A stretch of 64,000 bases of DNA, from the NCBI GenBank assembly GCA_030065875.1, contig JASJCR010000013.1, forward strand, positions 1 to 64,000, given 5' to 3'. Below are positions 54,600 through 62,841 of the stretch, piece by piece. The position numbers and the translations under genes are program-made. Under the pieces are notes generated by a model. It had not been told where the DNA came from and made no database searches. It saw nothing but the letters and a program-made list of their open reading frames with translations. This DNA is from Ardenticatenaceae bacterium (GTDB lineage Bacteria; Chloroflexota; Anaerolineae; Promineifilales; Promineifilaceae). The first letter of the stretch is position 1, and each line of letters begins with the position of its first letter.

Positions 54600-55451
54600 T
54601 TACTGTTTTGGCGCGGAAGCGGCCGGAACGTTGGGCAGCTCAATCGAGATCGGATAGGGGATGACAATCCCTTCACGCCGATACGCCTCGTTGATCGCCT
54701 GCAGCACCCCGTCAAACGCCTGGATTTCCGATGTTTCGAGAATGTTGATCCAGAAATATGCCACCAGGTTGATGGCCGAGTCGGCAAACCCCTGATAGAG
54801 AATTTCGGGAGCGGGATTTTTCATGACGAAGGCCACGCTTTCAACCGCTTTGAAGGTGACGTCCTTGATGTGATTTAAATCGTCATCATAAGAGATGCTG
54901 ATGGGTAGGCCGAGGCGAATGTCGGGGTCTTTGGTGAAATTGGTGATGGGGTGGGTGAGCACGTTGTAGTTGGGAATGAGCACGTCCCGGCCGTCGAGGG
55001 TGCGTAGAGTCGTCGTGCGAATGTCGATGGCGGTCACATACCCCTGAAATTCTTCAATTTTGACCAGATCGCCAATTTCAAACGGCCGCTGCACCAGCAG
55101 CAGCAAACCGGAAATGATATTTTGAGTGATGTCCTGCAGAGCGAAACCGATTGTAAACCCCAATATCCCCAACCCGGCCACGAAGGCGGTTAAATCAAAA
55201 TCAACCTGCTGCAGGGAGACGATGACAATCAGGATGATGAGGGTCCAGCGACCGTAATTGCTGATAAACTGGGTGACTTCGGCCGGCACACGCCGTTTTT
55301 CAAGGGCGCGCACCAGCAGCTTGATCAGCAAATTTACCAGATAAAGCCCCACGACAAATATAGTCAGGGCCGCGATCAATTTTGGTAAAAACAGGAGAAT
55401 TTCCTGATAAATTGCGTTTAGGGTCAGCGACAATTCTTCGATATCGGTCAT
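54600..55451 (-). CDS. MscS-family small-conductance mechanosensitive channel
   Basis: A 283-residue protein with three N-terminal membrane segments (about residues 15-105), then the conserved pore/beta-domain boundary FVAGLGILGFTIGFALQDITQNIISGLLLLVQRPFEIGDLVKI. The cytoplasmic beta domain shows YVTAIDIRTTTLRTLDGRDVLIPNYNVL and the C-terminal alpha/beta domain shows REGIVIPYPISIEL. It would open under membrane tension to release osmolytes. Length and motifs are standard for the family. Confidence 0.95.
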   Translation of the reverse strand: MTDIEELSLTLNAIYQEILLFLPKLIAALTIFVVGLYLVNLLIKLLVRALEKRRVPAEVTQFISNYGRWTLIILIVIVSLQQVDFDLTAFVAGLGILGFTIGFALQDITQNIISGLLLLVQRPFEIGDLVKIEEFQGYVTAIDIRTTTLRTLDGRDVLIPNYNVLTHPITNFTKDPDIRLGLPISISYDDDLNHIKDVTFKAVESVAFVMKNPAPEILYQGFADSAINLVAYFWINILETSEIQAFDGVLQAINEAYRREGIVIPYPISIELPNVPAASAPKQ

Positions 55452-55522
55452 AAAATTAATTCTCTTTCCACCAGTAGATAGATCATTATAAATTTTATAG
55501 CCTGAAATTTAGAGCGGCCAAT

Positions 55523-55969
55523 TTAATCCAAAAGATGGCCGCATTCAGCACATTTTTCAATCGTTTTCACGTAAGTTCTGGAGCAGCGAGGACAGCTGCG
55601 GCGTGAAGAACCGGCCGCTTTTTCAATCACCTCTTCCACAAATTCGGAGGCAAAGCCCTGGTTTAGCAGCTTTTGACGAGCCATTTCGATCGGAGTACCA
55701 GACTGCAAATCAATTTTTATTGGAAACGCATGGCGTTCCACGGCGGTGAGGGGTTTACGCTGCAATATTTCTACCGCGTATTGACGAAAACAATGTTGGC
55801 ACTCAATGAACTCCCCCTGGTCCTTCAGGGGAATTAAGGGAATAAAGAAAAAAGAGAAATAAAGTTTTGACCGTTTATGGTCATATAAGCGAGTTTTGCC
55901 GCAGTGAGGGCAATCAAAAGAACCGCTTTTTACTTTTTTTGCGCGACTATTTAACCCAACAATGATCAT
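55523..55969 (-). CDS. Zinc-ribbon protein
   Basis: A 148-residue protein with three CxxC-type knuckles: DCPHCGKTRLYDHKRSKLYFSFFFIPLIPL, IECQHCFRQYAVEI and, at the C-terminus, CPRCSRTYVKTIEKCAECGHLLD. The first part matches the zinc-ribbon family protein that carries an FFFIPLIPL hydrophobic turn; the C-terminal knuckle pair would bind a second Zn. The role is unknown. It is followed by the mscS gene on the same strand, with about 70 bp between them. Confidence 0.8.
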   Translation of the reverse strand: MIIVGLNSRAKKVKSGSFDCPHCGKTRLYDHKRSKLYFSFFFIPLIPLKDQGEFIECQHCFRQYAVEILQRKPLTAVERHAFPIKIDLQSGTPIEMARQKLLNQGFASEFVEEVIEKAAGSSRRSCPRCSRTYVKTIEKCAECGHLLD

Positions 55970-56039
55970 AGCTTTTTTGTGCTTTTTGAGCGGCGACGGC
56001 CGGTATTTTGCGGCCGTTAGCGCAAGAGTAGCATAGAAA

Positions 56040-56090
56040 CATTAATTTTTTACTTGCCTTTTCGCGCTCGTTCTATAATAATTAGATGTC
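56040..56090 (+). promoter_or_regulatory. Promoter of tRNA-Ala(CGC)
   Basis: A perfect TATAAT (56074-56079) lies 29 nt before the tRNA 5' end, with an upstream TTACTT element at an 18-nt spacing. It may also supply transcription into the T-box leader downstream. Confidence 0.6.
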
Positions 56091-56102
56091 CTTTTCTGGC
56101 CT

Positions 56103-56175
<73 letters not shown>

Positions 56176-56183
56176 CAGGAACA

Positions 56184-56228
56184 ATGATCAATTACCAATA
56201 GCTAATTGTTAATTGCTAAATACTAAAT
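56184..56228. repeat. AATAGCT/AATTGTT heptad array
   Basis: Heptamers of the AATTACC, AATAGCT, AATTGTT, AATTGCT and AAATACT kind lie between tRNA-Ala(CGC) and the T-box stem I. Confidence 0.75.
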
Positions 56229-56330
56229 CGGCTGTGATCAGGAGTAGTAAGCGCGCCGCAAAAAAGAGAATCATGCCCAGGCTGAAAGCATGATACGCAA
56301 AGCGCTGAACTCGCCTGGAAGCTGCAGTGG
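56229..56330 (+). promoter_or_regulatory. T-box leader stem I, leucine specifier CUC
   Basis: All the expected parts of a T-box stem I are visible. There is a kink-turn base (GTGAT and GGAAGC), then CAGG (56239-56242) paired with CCTG (56314-56317). The specifier loop has AGTAGTAA on the 5' side and TGAACTCG on the 3' side; the triplet CTC after GAA (56310-56312) is the specifier, a leucine codon. GCGC/GCGC follows, then the AGAGA bulge (56265-56269) and a distal hairpin TCATGC/GCATGA (56271-56293). It would select tRNA-Leu by its anticodon. The matching antiterminator is at 56599, beyond an inserted tRNA gene. Confidence 0.85.
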
Positions 56331-56492
56331 TGAACCTAAATTAGCCGCTGCCGATTAGCACTCGTTACGTGTGTGAGAGGATGATGCCGGCTCTTTTTCG
56401 AAATAATAGGCCTAGTCAAATCAACAAATTTGCATTTTAGGTCTTGTTCATTGATAATTGGCAATTATCAATTGACAATTGAATGTTTTCCC
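56331..56492. other. T-box linker with heptad array before the inserted tRNA
   Basis: 56331-56400 probably holds remnants of T-box stems II/III, including GATGATGC (56380-56387). This is perfectly complementary to GCATCATC at 56587-56594, just before the T-box motif. 56444-56485 is an AATTGGC/AATTATC/AATTGAC heptad array directly before tRNA-Ala(GGC). Confidence 0.65.
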
Positions 56493-56565
<73 letters not shown>

Positions 56566-56576
56566 CAAGTAAGAAA

Positions 56577-56655
56577 TAGAGACCACGCATCATCAATCAG
56601 AGTGGTACCGCGGAGTCCCCTTCGTCTCTGAACGAAAGGGGACTTTTGTGTTTTT
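56577..56655 (+). promoter_or_regulatory. T-box antiterminator and intrinsic terminator
   Basis: The conserved T-box sequence AGAGTGGTACCGCGG is at 56599-56613, with the UGGN that pairs with the tRNA acceptor end. Directly after it comes a terminator: GTCCCCTTCGT (56615-56625) pairs with ACGAAAGGGGAC (56632-56643), followed by TTTTGTGTTTTT. An AGGAG and a GTG nine bases on (56656-56672) look like the abandoned ribosome-binding site and start of the original downstream gene. Confidence 0.9.
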
Positions 56656-56667
56656 AGGAGTAAAACA

Positions 56668-56780
56668 AAGTGCAGAGTCCTTAGTTAAAAGTCCTGAGTA
56701 ATAAATTTGAGTGGGGACTTGACAGGGTGATAACAGACCTCATCCTAACTCAGCACTCAGCACTCAGCACTCAGGACATT
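56668..56780. repeat. GAGTCCT heptad hairpin
   Basis: GCAGAGTCCTTAGTTAAAAG and TCCTGAGTAAT face CTAACTCAGCACTCAGCACT and CAGCACTCAGGAC. It occupies the space between the T-box terminator and the hydrolase start. Confidence 0.85.
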
Positions 56781-56791
56781 TCTGTTTTTGC

Positions 56792-57376
56792 ATGAAAGAA
56801 ATTTGGATCAACACCCCCCGCGGCCGCATTTTTGGAATGACGGCCGGAAAAGAATACGATCCGCTGATCATCGGCCTCCACGGGTGGAGCCAGCGCAACG
56901 GCTGGCACACCTGGGAACCGGTCATCGAGCCGCTGGCTGCGGCCGGTTATCGGGTGATCTCCGTTGATATGCCCGGCTGGGGCCAGAGCCCGGCCTGGGA
57001 AAAAACGGCCGGCAAATCGGCGGTAGTCGCCATGCTGGATGCCCTGGAAATCAAACAGGCGGCCGCCCTGATGGGCAAAAGCTGGGGTGGTGGCGTGGCC
57101 CTCGATCTGGCGCTGAGTTTTCCGGAGCGGGTTGAAAAGCTGATCTTGACCGCCCCGGCCTTTCGCGGCAGCCCGGCCGATCTCCAGCGACTTACCCAGG
57201 CGGTGCTGATGGCCTGGGCCGAGGATGACCCGGTGATCCCAATAGCGGTCGGCCGGCAGCTCATCCGGTCAATCCCCAATGGGAAATTGATCACGTACGC
57301 CACAGGTGGACACAGCGCCGCCCCCGAAAATGCGGACGATTTTGCGCCAAAAGCAATCAATTTTTTGAAGTCCTAA
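56792..57376 (+). CDS. Alpha/beta hydrolase (heptad-flanked)
   Basis: A 194-residue alpha/beta-hydrolase: oxyanion region IIGLHGWSQRNGW, nucleophile elbow GKSWGGGVA (Ser in the Gly-Lys-Ser-Trp-Gly form), acid Asp in WAEDDPVIPI and His in ATGGHSAAPE. At 194 residues it is on the small side for the family but has all three catalytic positions. The substrate is unknown. GAGTCCT heptad hairpins stand on both sides, the last codons and TAA stop (AAG TCC TAA) are part of the right array, and there is no Shine-Dalgarno. It sits between a leucine T-box and leuS, where no gene is expected. Confidence 0.88.
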   Translation: MKEIWINTPRGRIFGMTAGKEYDPLIIGLHGWSQRNGWHTWEPVIEPLAAAGYRVISVDMPGWGQSPAWEKTAGKSAVVAMLDALEIKQAAALMGKSWGGGVALDLALSFPERVEKLILTAPAFRGSPADLQRLTQAVLMAWAEDDPVIPIAVGRQLIRSIPNGKLITYATGGHSAAPENADDFAPKAINFLKS

Positions 57377-57455
57377 GTGCTGAGTGCTGAGTCAAAAGTT
57401 GACTCCCAAATCAAGATTCTACTCAGGACTCAGGACTTAGAACTCAGTACTTACT
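57370..57455. repeat. GAGTCCT/GAGTGCT heptad hairpin
   Basis: GTCCTAAGTGCTGAGTGCTG faces CTACTCAGGACTCAGGACTT and AGAACTCAGTACTT. It contains the hydrolase stop and ends about 15 bp before the leuS start. Confidence 0.85.
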
Positions 57456-57469
57456 TTTAAGGTAGAAAG

Positions 57470-59938
57470 ATGACTAAAAGCTATAATCATCAAGAAATCG
57501 AGGCCAAATGGCAGAGCAAATGGGAAAAAACCGGTTTGTACCGCCAGGTGGTTGACAAATCAAAACCAAAACATTACGCCCTGACGATGCTGCCCTACCC
57601 GTCGGGCGATCTGCATATCGGGCACTGGTACGCGATGGTCCCCAGCGACTCCCGGGCGCGCTACATGCGCATGAACGGCTACAACGTCCTGTTCCCGATG
57701 GGATTTGATGCGTTTGGGCTGCCGGCGGAAAATGCAGCCATTAAAAACAATATGCATCCCAACATCTGGACGTACAGCAACATCGAGCGGATGCGCAAGC
57801 AAATGCGCTTGATGGGGGCGATGTTTGACTGGGAAAGGGAAGCGATTAGCGCCGACCCTCTGTTTACCCGATGGGACCAGTGGTTTTTTAAGAAGCTGTA
57901 TGAGCTGGATCTGGCGTACCGTAAAAAAGCGGCCGTTGACTTCTGCCCTTCATGCAATACGACCCTGGCCCGCGAACAGGTGTGGGGTGAAGATCGCCAC
58001 TGCGAACGGTGCGGCACGCCGGTAATTAAAAAAGAGCTGGAGCAATGGTTCTTTAGAACGACCAAGTACACCGAAGAACTGCTGGACTTTTCGCAGATTG
58101 ACTGGCCGGAGCGGGTCAAGGTGATGCAAACCAACTGGATCGGCCGTTCAGAAGGAGCGGAAGTGGTCTTCAAAACTGAACAGGGCGACCCGATGCCGAT
58201 CTTTACGACCCGGCCGGATACGCTGTGGGGTGCGACCTTTATGGTGATGGCTCCGGAGCATCCGCTGGTCGATAAAATTGTTAGTGACGAACAGCGGTCG
58301 GCCGTTGATCGCTACAAAGAAGGGGTCGCTCGTCTGACAGACATCGAGCGCGAGTCGACCACCCGCGAAAAAACCGGCGTTTTCTCGGGTGGATACGCCA
58401 TCAATCCGGTCAACCAGGCTCGCATTCCGATCTGGATCGCTGATTATGTGCTGATGGGATATGGGACGGGAGCGATTATGGCGGTTCCGGCCCACGACCA
58501 GCGTGACTTCGAGTTTGCCCGTCAATTTGGGCTGGAAATCGTGCCGGTGATTCAGCCGAAAGGGATGAATGAGCCGCTGACGGCCGCCGCCATGGAAGAA
58601 TCCTACGTCGGGCCAGGCGTTATGATCAACAGCGATCCAATTAATGGGGTGGCCACCAACGTCGAGAAAGGGCGTAAAAACCCCTCGATCGCGGCCACCA
58701 TCGACTGGCTGGAGGCCAATGGGACCGGCAAAGAGGACGTCAACTACCGGCTGCGCGACTGGCTGATCAGCCGGCAGCGCTTCTGGGGCGCCCCGATCCC
58801 CATAATCTACTGTGAGACCGACGGGATTGTGCCTGTGCCGGACGATCAGCTGCCGGTGCTGCTGCCGGAAAATGTCGACTTCGATCCCAACGGCAAAAGT
58901 CCGCTAAAGACCCATGCTGAATGGTATGAAACGACATGTCCGATCTGCGGTGAAAAAGCGATTCGCGAAACCGACACCATGGACACCTTTTTTGGGTCGT
59001 CCTGGTATCAGTATCGCTATCTGAGCCCGCATAACGAAGAAGCGCCTTTTGATCCTGATGAGGGGGCGTACTGGCTGCCGGTTGACCAGTATACCGGCGG
59101 CATCGAGCACGCCACGATGCATCTGATCTACACCCGCTTCTTCACCAAGGCGATGCGGGAAATGGGGCTGGTTGATTTTGATGAACCAATGCTCAGCCTG
59201 AACAACCAGGGGATGGTGCTGGGTGAAGACAACGAGAAAATGTCGAAATCACGCGGCAACGTTGTTGCCCCCGACGCCCTGGTCGAGCAGTACGGGGCGG
59301 ATACGGTGCGTACCTACCTGATGTTCTTCTCCCGCTGGGAGCAGGGTGGTCCCTGGAATTACGACGGCATCAAGGGGCCGCAGCGTCTGCTGAGCGACGT
59401 GTGGCAGGCCGCTCTGGCCACCTATGAACCGAACTCGGTTTCAGAAAAGGCTACAAAAGTGATGCGCCGCAAGACCCATCAGACGATACAAAAAGTCACG
59501 GATGACATGGAAACATTTTCTTTCAACACGGCCGTGGCGGCCACGATGGATCTGCGCAACCACATCCTGCGGGCGCTGGATTCGGCTGATGTGACGCGGG
59601 AGGCAATCGATGAAGCGATTGAGTCGATCTTGCTGCTGCTGGCTCCCATCGCGCCGCACATGACCGAGGAGCTGTGGGAGATGCGGGGCAAACCGTACAG
59701 CATTCACACCGCTTCCTGGCCGAAGTGGGATGAGGAAGTGGCCAAAGAAGAGTCGATCACCCTGATCGTGCAAATCAACGGCCGGGTACGCGACCGCATT
59801 GAGGTCCCGGCCGACGTCAGTGAAGAAGAAGCAAAGGCCAAGGCGCTGGCTTCACCAATTATTCAGGAGCGTCTGGACGGCGGTGAACCCCGGAAAATTA
59901 TCGTGGTTCCCGGCCGATTGGTCAACATCGTTGCCTGA
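57470..59938 (+). CDS. leuS: Leucyl-tRNA synthetase LeuS
   Basis: An 822-residue class I aminoacyl-tRNA synthetase. HIGH motif HIGHWYAMVPSDSRARYMRM (about residues 45-64), KMSKS loop EKMSKSRGNVVAPDA (about 585), a zinc-like knuckle FCPSCNTTLAREQVWGEDRHCERCGTPV, a CP1 editing domain (about 220-420, with PIFTTRPDTLWGATFMVMAPEHPLV), and the anticodon-binding domain HMTEELWEM. Length and order match bacterial LeuRS. AAGGTAGAAAG precedes the ATG. Leucine-T-box control is expected for leuS, and a leucine T-box lies 0.8 kb upstream, now separated by a hydrolase gene. Confidence 0.97.
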   Translation: MTKSYNHQEIEAKWQSKWEKTGLYRQVVDKSKPKHYALTMLPYPSGDLHIGHWYAMVPSDSRARYMRMNGYNVLFPMGFDAFGLPAENAAIKNNMHPNIWTYSNIERMRKQMRLMGAMFDWEREAISADPLFTRWDQWFFKKLYELDLAYRKKAAVDFCPSCNTTLAREQVWGEDRHCERCGTPVIKKELEQWFFRTTKYTEELLDFSQIDWPERVKVMQTNWIGRSEGAEVVFKTEQGDPMPIFTTRPDTLWGATFMVMAPEHPLVDKIVSDEQRSAVDRYKEGVARLTDIERESTTREKTGVFSGGYAINPVNQARIPIWIADYVLMGYGTGAIMAVPAHDQRDFEFARQFGLEIVPVIQPKGMNEPLTAAAMEESYVGPGVMINSDPINGVATNVEKGRKNPSIAATIDWLEANGTGKEDVNYRLRDWLISRQRFWGAPIPIIYCETDGIVPVPDDQLPVLLPENVDFDPNGKSPLKTHAEWYETTCPICGEKAIRETDTMDTFFGSSWYQYRYLSPHNEEAPFDPDEGAYWLPVDQYTGGIEHATMHLIYTRFFTKAMREMGLVDFDEPMLSLNNQGMVLGEDNEKMSKSRGNVVAPDALVEQYGADTVRTYLMFFSRWEQGGPWNYDGIKGPQRLLSDVWQAALATYEPNSVSEKATKVMRRKTHQTIQKVTDDMETFSFNTAVAATMDLRNHILRALDSADVTREAIDEAIESILLLLAPIAPHMTEELWEMRGKPYSIHTASWPKWDEEVAKEESITLIVQINGRVRDRIEVPADVSEEEAKAKALASPIIQERLDGGEPRKIIVVPGRLVNIVA

Positions 59939-59956
59939 TCTCACACGGTTAAAATA

Positions 59957-60010
59957 AGCCGCGGATTTTACGGTTTACCTAGCTAAACTGCGAACTCCGC
60001 GGCTTTTTTG
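59957..60010 (+). terminator. Rho-independent terminator of leuS
   Basis: Stem AGCCGCGGA (59957-59965) with TCCGCGGCT (59996-60004), followed by TTTTTTG. Positioned 18 nt after the leuS stop. Confidence 0.85.
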
Positions 60011-60472
60011 TTAATCCTCCCCCACGGGAGGCGGTCATCCGCCTCCCACTGTTCAAGGGCGGACAGGTAGGTTGCAAACCACCTGTCATTCAGAACGGAG
60101 CGTAGCGAAGTGATGAATCTCCTCAACCTTACAGCCAGGATGGCTGATTTGAAGAGATGATAGCGCCTGGATGGCAAGCAACACCTTTATGTCAGTTGGC
60201 GGGATCCTTCGCGAAGCCTGTCCTGAGCGAAGTCGAAGGGCTCAGGATGGCAGGGTGTCTGCGAACGCTGAGAAAATGTTTTTACGTGGTTTACAAAATG
60301 TTTTATGAAATAAATGTCCGCAGATTAATTTATAAAAGTATCTGTGATTCACTTAAACACACTCTAATTTTCTAACAAGTTTTCAGAACCTAATAACATT
60401 CTGTTTCGCTGGTAATTGAGAGATGATCGAGATATAAGCCGGTGCAAGAGGAAAAAACAGGTGTGAGGAGGA
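60011..60472. repeat. Repeat-rich intergenic region after leuS
   Basis: It contains GGGAGGCGGTCATCCGCCTCCC (60027-60048, an inverted repeat) and CACCTGTCATTCAGAACGGA followed by GCGTAGCGAAGTGATG (60082-60117), which is the inverse of the repeat near 31.84 kb. CCTGTCCTGAGCGAAGTCGA (60216-60235) and, near 60318, TGTCCGCAGATTAATTT, a fragment of the CCGCAGATTACG repeat, are also present. A 72-codon plus-strand frame here is repeat-derived. Confidence 0.7.
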
Positions 60473-62515
60473 GTGGTTCCCTTGGAGAAGAAATATTTAA
60501 CGAAGTGGCAGATTGCCGCGGCGGCCGTCGTGATTGTGGTGACTCTGGTGACCCGTTTTTGGCTGCTAGAGGAGCGTGTCCACACGCTGTGGGTAGATGA
60601 AGCGTGGTTTAGCCTCCGCGGTCTCGATGTTTTAAGTCGCGCTGATCTGATCCCGCTGGAAAAACCGGATTTGGGGGTTGGCGATTCCCTTTTTCAGATT
60701 TATGCTGCGGCAGCCATGTCTTTGATTGGTGCCCCCGAACCTTTTTCGTCCCGCTACGCCTCGGCCGTGGCCGGCAGCGTGCTGGTGGGGATCTTCGCCT
60801 TTTTTTGGATACGGCTGTGGCGGCCGCAGCTGGGGCGCGAACCGGCCGTGTGGGCGGGGATCATCGGCTCGTTTATTTTGGCAACCACATTTACCACGAT
60901 TCTGCACAGTCGTCATGGTTTGCAAATGTCGGCCAGCGTGGCCCTGTCCCTTCTCGTTTTCTGGTTTTTGTGGCGGTCGTTTTTTTACTTCAAAACCCGA
61001 GATGCGGTTCTTGTCGGGCTGGCTTTGGCGATTTCATTTACCACCTATGAGGCGGCGTTGGCCCTGCCAATCGTGGTCACAGCCTTCGGGGCGGTGCGTT
61101 GGTGGTCAGCCAGAGAAGAAAGGAGTCAGAAGCGGCGCATTTTGCGTCAGATGGGGATCATGATCGGCAGCACGGTTTTGTTTTTTACCCCTCTAATCAT
61201 TTTTTATGCCAATAATCCGGGCATTTTCCTCGGTCATGTTGTGCAAACGCAGGCGATGGTTAGTGAACAATCGGTGACGTTTACCGACCGCCTGACCGAT
61301 TTGATTTTTTCGGCCGCCAACGGCATATGGGTGGTTTTCAACAGCTTCTTTTTTGTTGGTGATGGGGCCCTGGGACGCAATATTCCCGGTCGACACCTGT
61401 TTGATTGGTTTGTGGCCATTTGGATTGTGATCGGTGCGGGTTGGGTCGTACGCACGCAGTGGCGTCGGGCGGAAGGACAGCTGGTGGGGATATGGTTCGG
61501 CGTGATGATTTTACCGGCCGCTTTATCAAATACCCTGCCGGCCTTCTCGCGGATGCTGCCGGTTGTTCCCCTGTTGGCCGGGTTAGGGGGGATCGGTGTC
61601 GTGAAGACCTACCGATGGGTTCGTCAGCGTCAGCCCGGTCTGCTTAAGGCCGGCATCCCGCTTTTGCTGGCCGGTTTCATCTTCAGCGCGGCTTCTTCAT
61701 GGCGTGATTATCATAGCTGGACCCAGGATCCGGCACTGTTTGATAAATTTTATCAGGGAGCGCGCTATACTGCCGACCAGGCGATTGCCCTGGCCGCCGA
61801 ATCTGAAAATCTGGTTTTGGTAACCAATCAATCCGGTGCTTTTACCCGCTATCCCTTTGAACTGCTGCTTGATCCGGTTGGCATTACGACATTTGACGTC
61901 AACCCGACTTGTTTCCCCCACCCGGCCAAGGGAGAGAAAACAGTCTGGTATGGGGTCATTCACAACCTGGATTCGGTGACCCCACAAATATTGCGGCAAG
62001 AATATGGCGAATCGATTTTGGACAACAGCCAGGTAATTCTCCACCCGCTTTATGGAGACGAATTTGCATCGTTTTATCCGCTCTCGGCGGCTGATCATTT
62101 TGTTCTTCCCCAAAATGAGTTTCAGGCCACCTTTGAGGATCAAATTTTGCTGGCAGGGTATGATTTATCGGTAAAAAATAATCAATTGAATTTAAAAACG
62201 TACTGGCAGGGGAGTGGCGCTCTGCCATTTGAGGCGCTTCTGTTTATCCATATCGGTGAGGGTGACAACAGTGACCCTTTATTTGCCCAGGCAAACAGCG
62301 TGCTTTGCCCCGGATTTACAACGCCAGTTTGGCAGCCGGGATTGATGATGGTTCACGAGATGGAAATTCCCTTACCGGCCGATCACGATTTAAGCGCTGC
62401 TGATATTCGGCTGGGCTTGATCCATCCTCAAACCGGTGATCGGCTGACGGTGACCTCATCAATGGGCCGAATTGAAAATAACCGCCTAATTTTGGCACCC
62501 TTTCCTGATTCATAA
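60473..62515 (+). CDS. GT39-type multi-pass membrane glycosyltransferase
   Basis: A 680-residue membrane protein. The N-terminus has one membrane segment (IAAAAVVIVVTLVTRFWLL), then the catalytic loop VHTLWVDEAWFSLRGLDVL with the Asp-Glu pair expected for GT39/ArnT/PMT-like transferases. About nine further membrane segments reach residue 410, followed by a soluble C-terminal region (about 415-680) with a beta-rich end similar in kind to the GT39 protein at 43.4-45.4 kb. GTG at 60473 is the ORF start; TTG at 60482 is likelier, because AGGAGG then sits about 10 nt upstream. The substrate is unknown. Confidence 0.8.
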   Translation: MVPLEKKYLTKWQIAAAAVVIVVTLVTRFWLLEERVHTLWVDEAWFSLRGLDVLSRADLIPLEKPDLGVGDSLFQIYAAAAMSLIGAPEPFSSRYASAVAGSVLVGIFAFFWIRLWRPQLGREPAVWAGIIGSFILATTFTTILHSRHGLQMSASVALSLLVFWFLWRSFFYFKTRDAVLVGLALAISFTTYEAALALPIVVTAFGAVRWWSAREERSQKRRILRQMGIMIGSTVLFFTPLIIFYANNPGIFLGHVVQTQAMVSEQSVTFTDRLTDLIFSAANGIWVVFNSFFFVGDGALGRNIPGRHLFDWFVAIWIVIGAGWVVRTQWRRAEGQLVGIWFGVMILPAALSNTLPAFSRMLPVVPLLAGLGGIGVVKTYRWVRQRQPGLLKAGIPLLLAGFIFSAASSWRDYHSWTQDPALFDKFYQGARYTADQAIALAAESENLVLVTNQSGAFTRYPFELLLDPVGITTFDVNPTCFPHPAKGEKTVWYGVIHNLDSVTPQILRQEYGESILDNSQVILHPLYGDEFASFYPLSAADHFVLPQNEFQATFEDQILLAGYDLSVKNNQLNLKTYWQGSGALPFEALLFIHIGEGDNSDPLFAQANSVLCPGFTTPVWQPGLMMVHEMEIPLPADHDLSAADIRLGLIHPQTGDRLTVTSSMGRIENNRLILAPFPDS

Positions 62516-62841
62516 GCGCCGTGTTTTTTAACGCTTCATTCAAGTTGTTACCTCAAGTGGGTCAGAGGACAAAATTTAAAAACAAGATTTCACGAATGAC
62601 ACGAATTTTCCAGCTTAAACCAGAAAATCCTATTAATTCGTGTCATCCTGGTTTTAAAAATGAATTGTGACTTACTTCATTGATTTGTCTCACAAATAAT
62701 TTAAGTGATTTACAAGATCTTTTCTAAAAAAATTGTCCGCAGATTACGCAGATTAGAGAGAGAAATCTGTGAAAATCCGTGTTAATCCGTGGCTTTTTTT
62801 AACAATTCTTTTTGTAAATTACCGAATCCGTAGCTAAAAAT
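62516..62841. repeat. Intergenic region with ACGAATGACACG inverted repeat and a dispersed repeat
   Basis: CACGAATGACACGAATTT (about 62592-62609) is inverted to AATTCGTGTCATCCTGG (about 62636-62652). The second half (about 62735-62812) is a copy of the TCTGTGAAAATCCGTG dispersed repeat, nearly identical to the one before purH. Both copies stand upstream of a plus-strand gene and end in TTTTTTTAACAA, then TTCTTTTT or TCTTTTT. Confidence 0.7.

Noticed and set aside
60157..60375. 72-codon plus-strand frame after leuS
   Set aside because: Made of dispersed repeat sequence.
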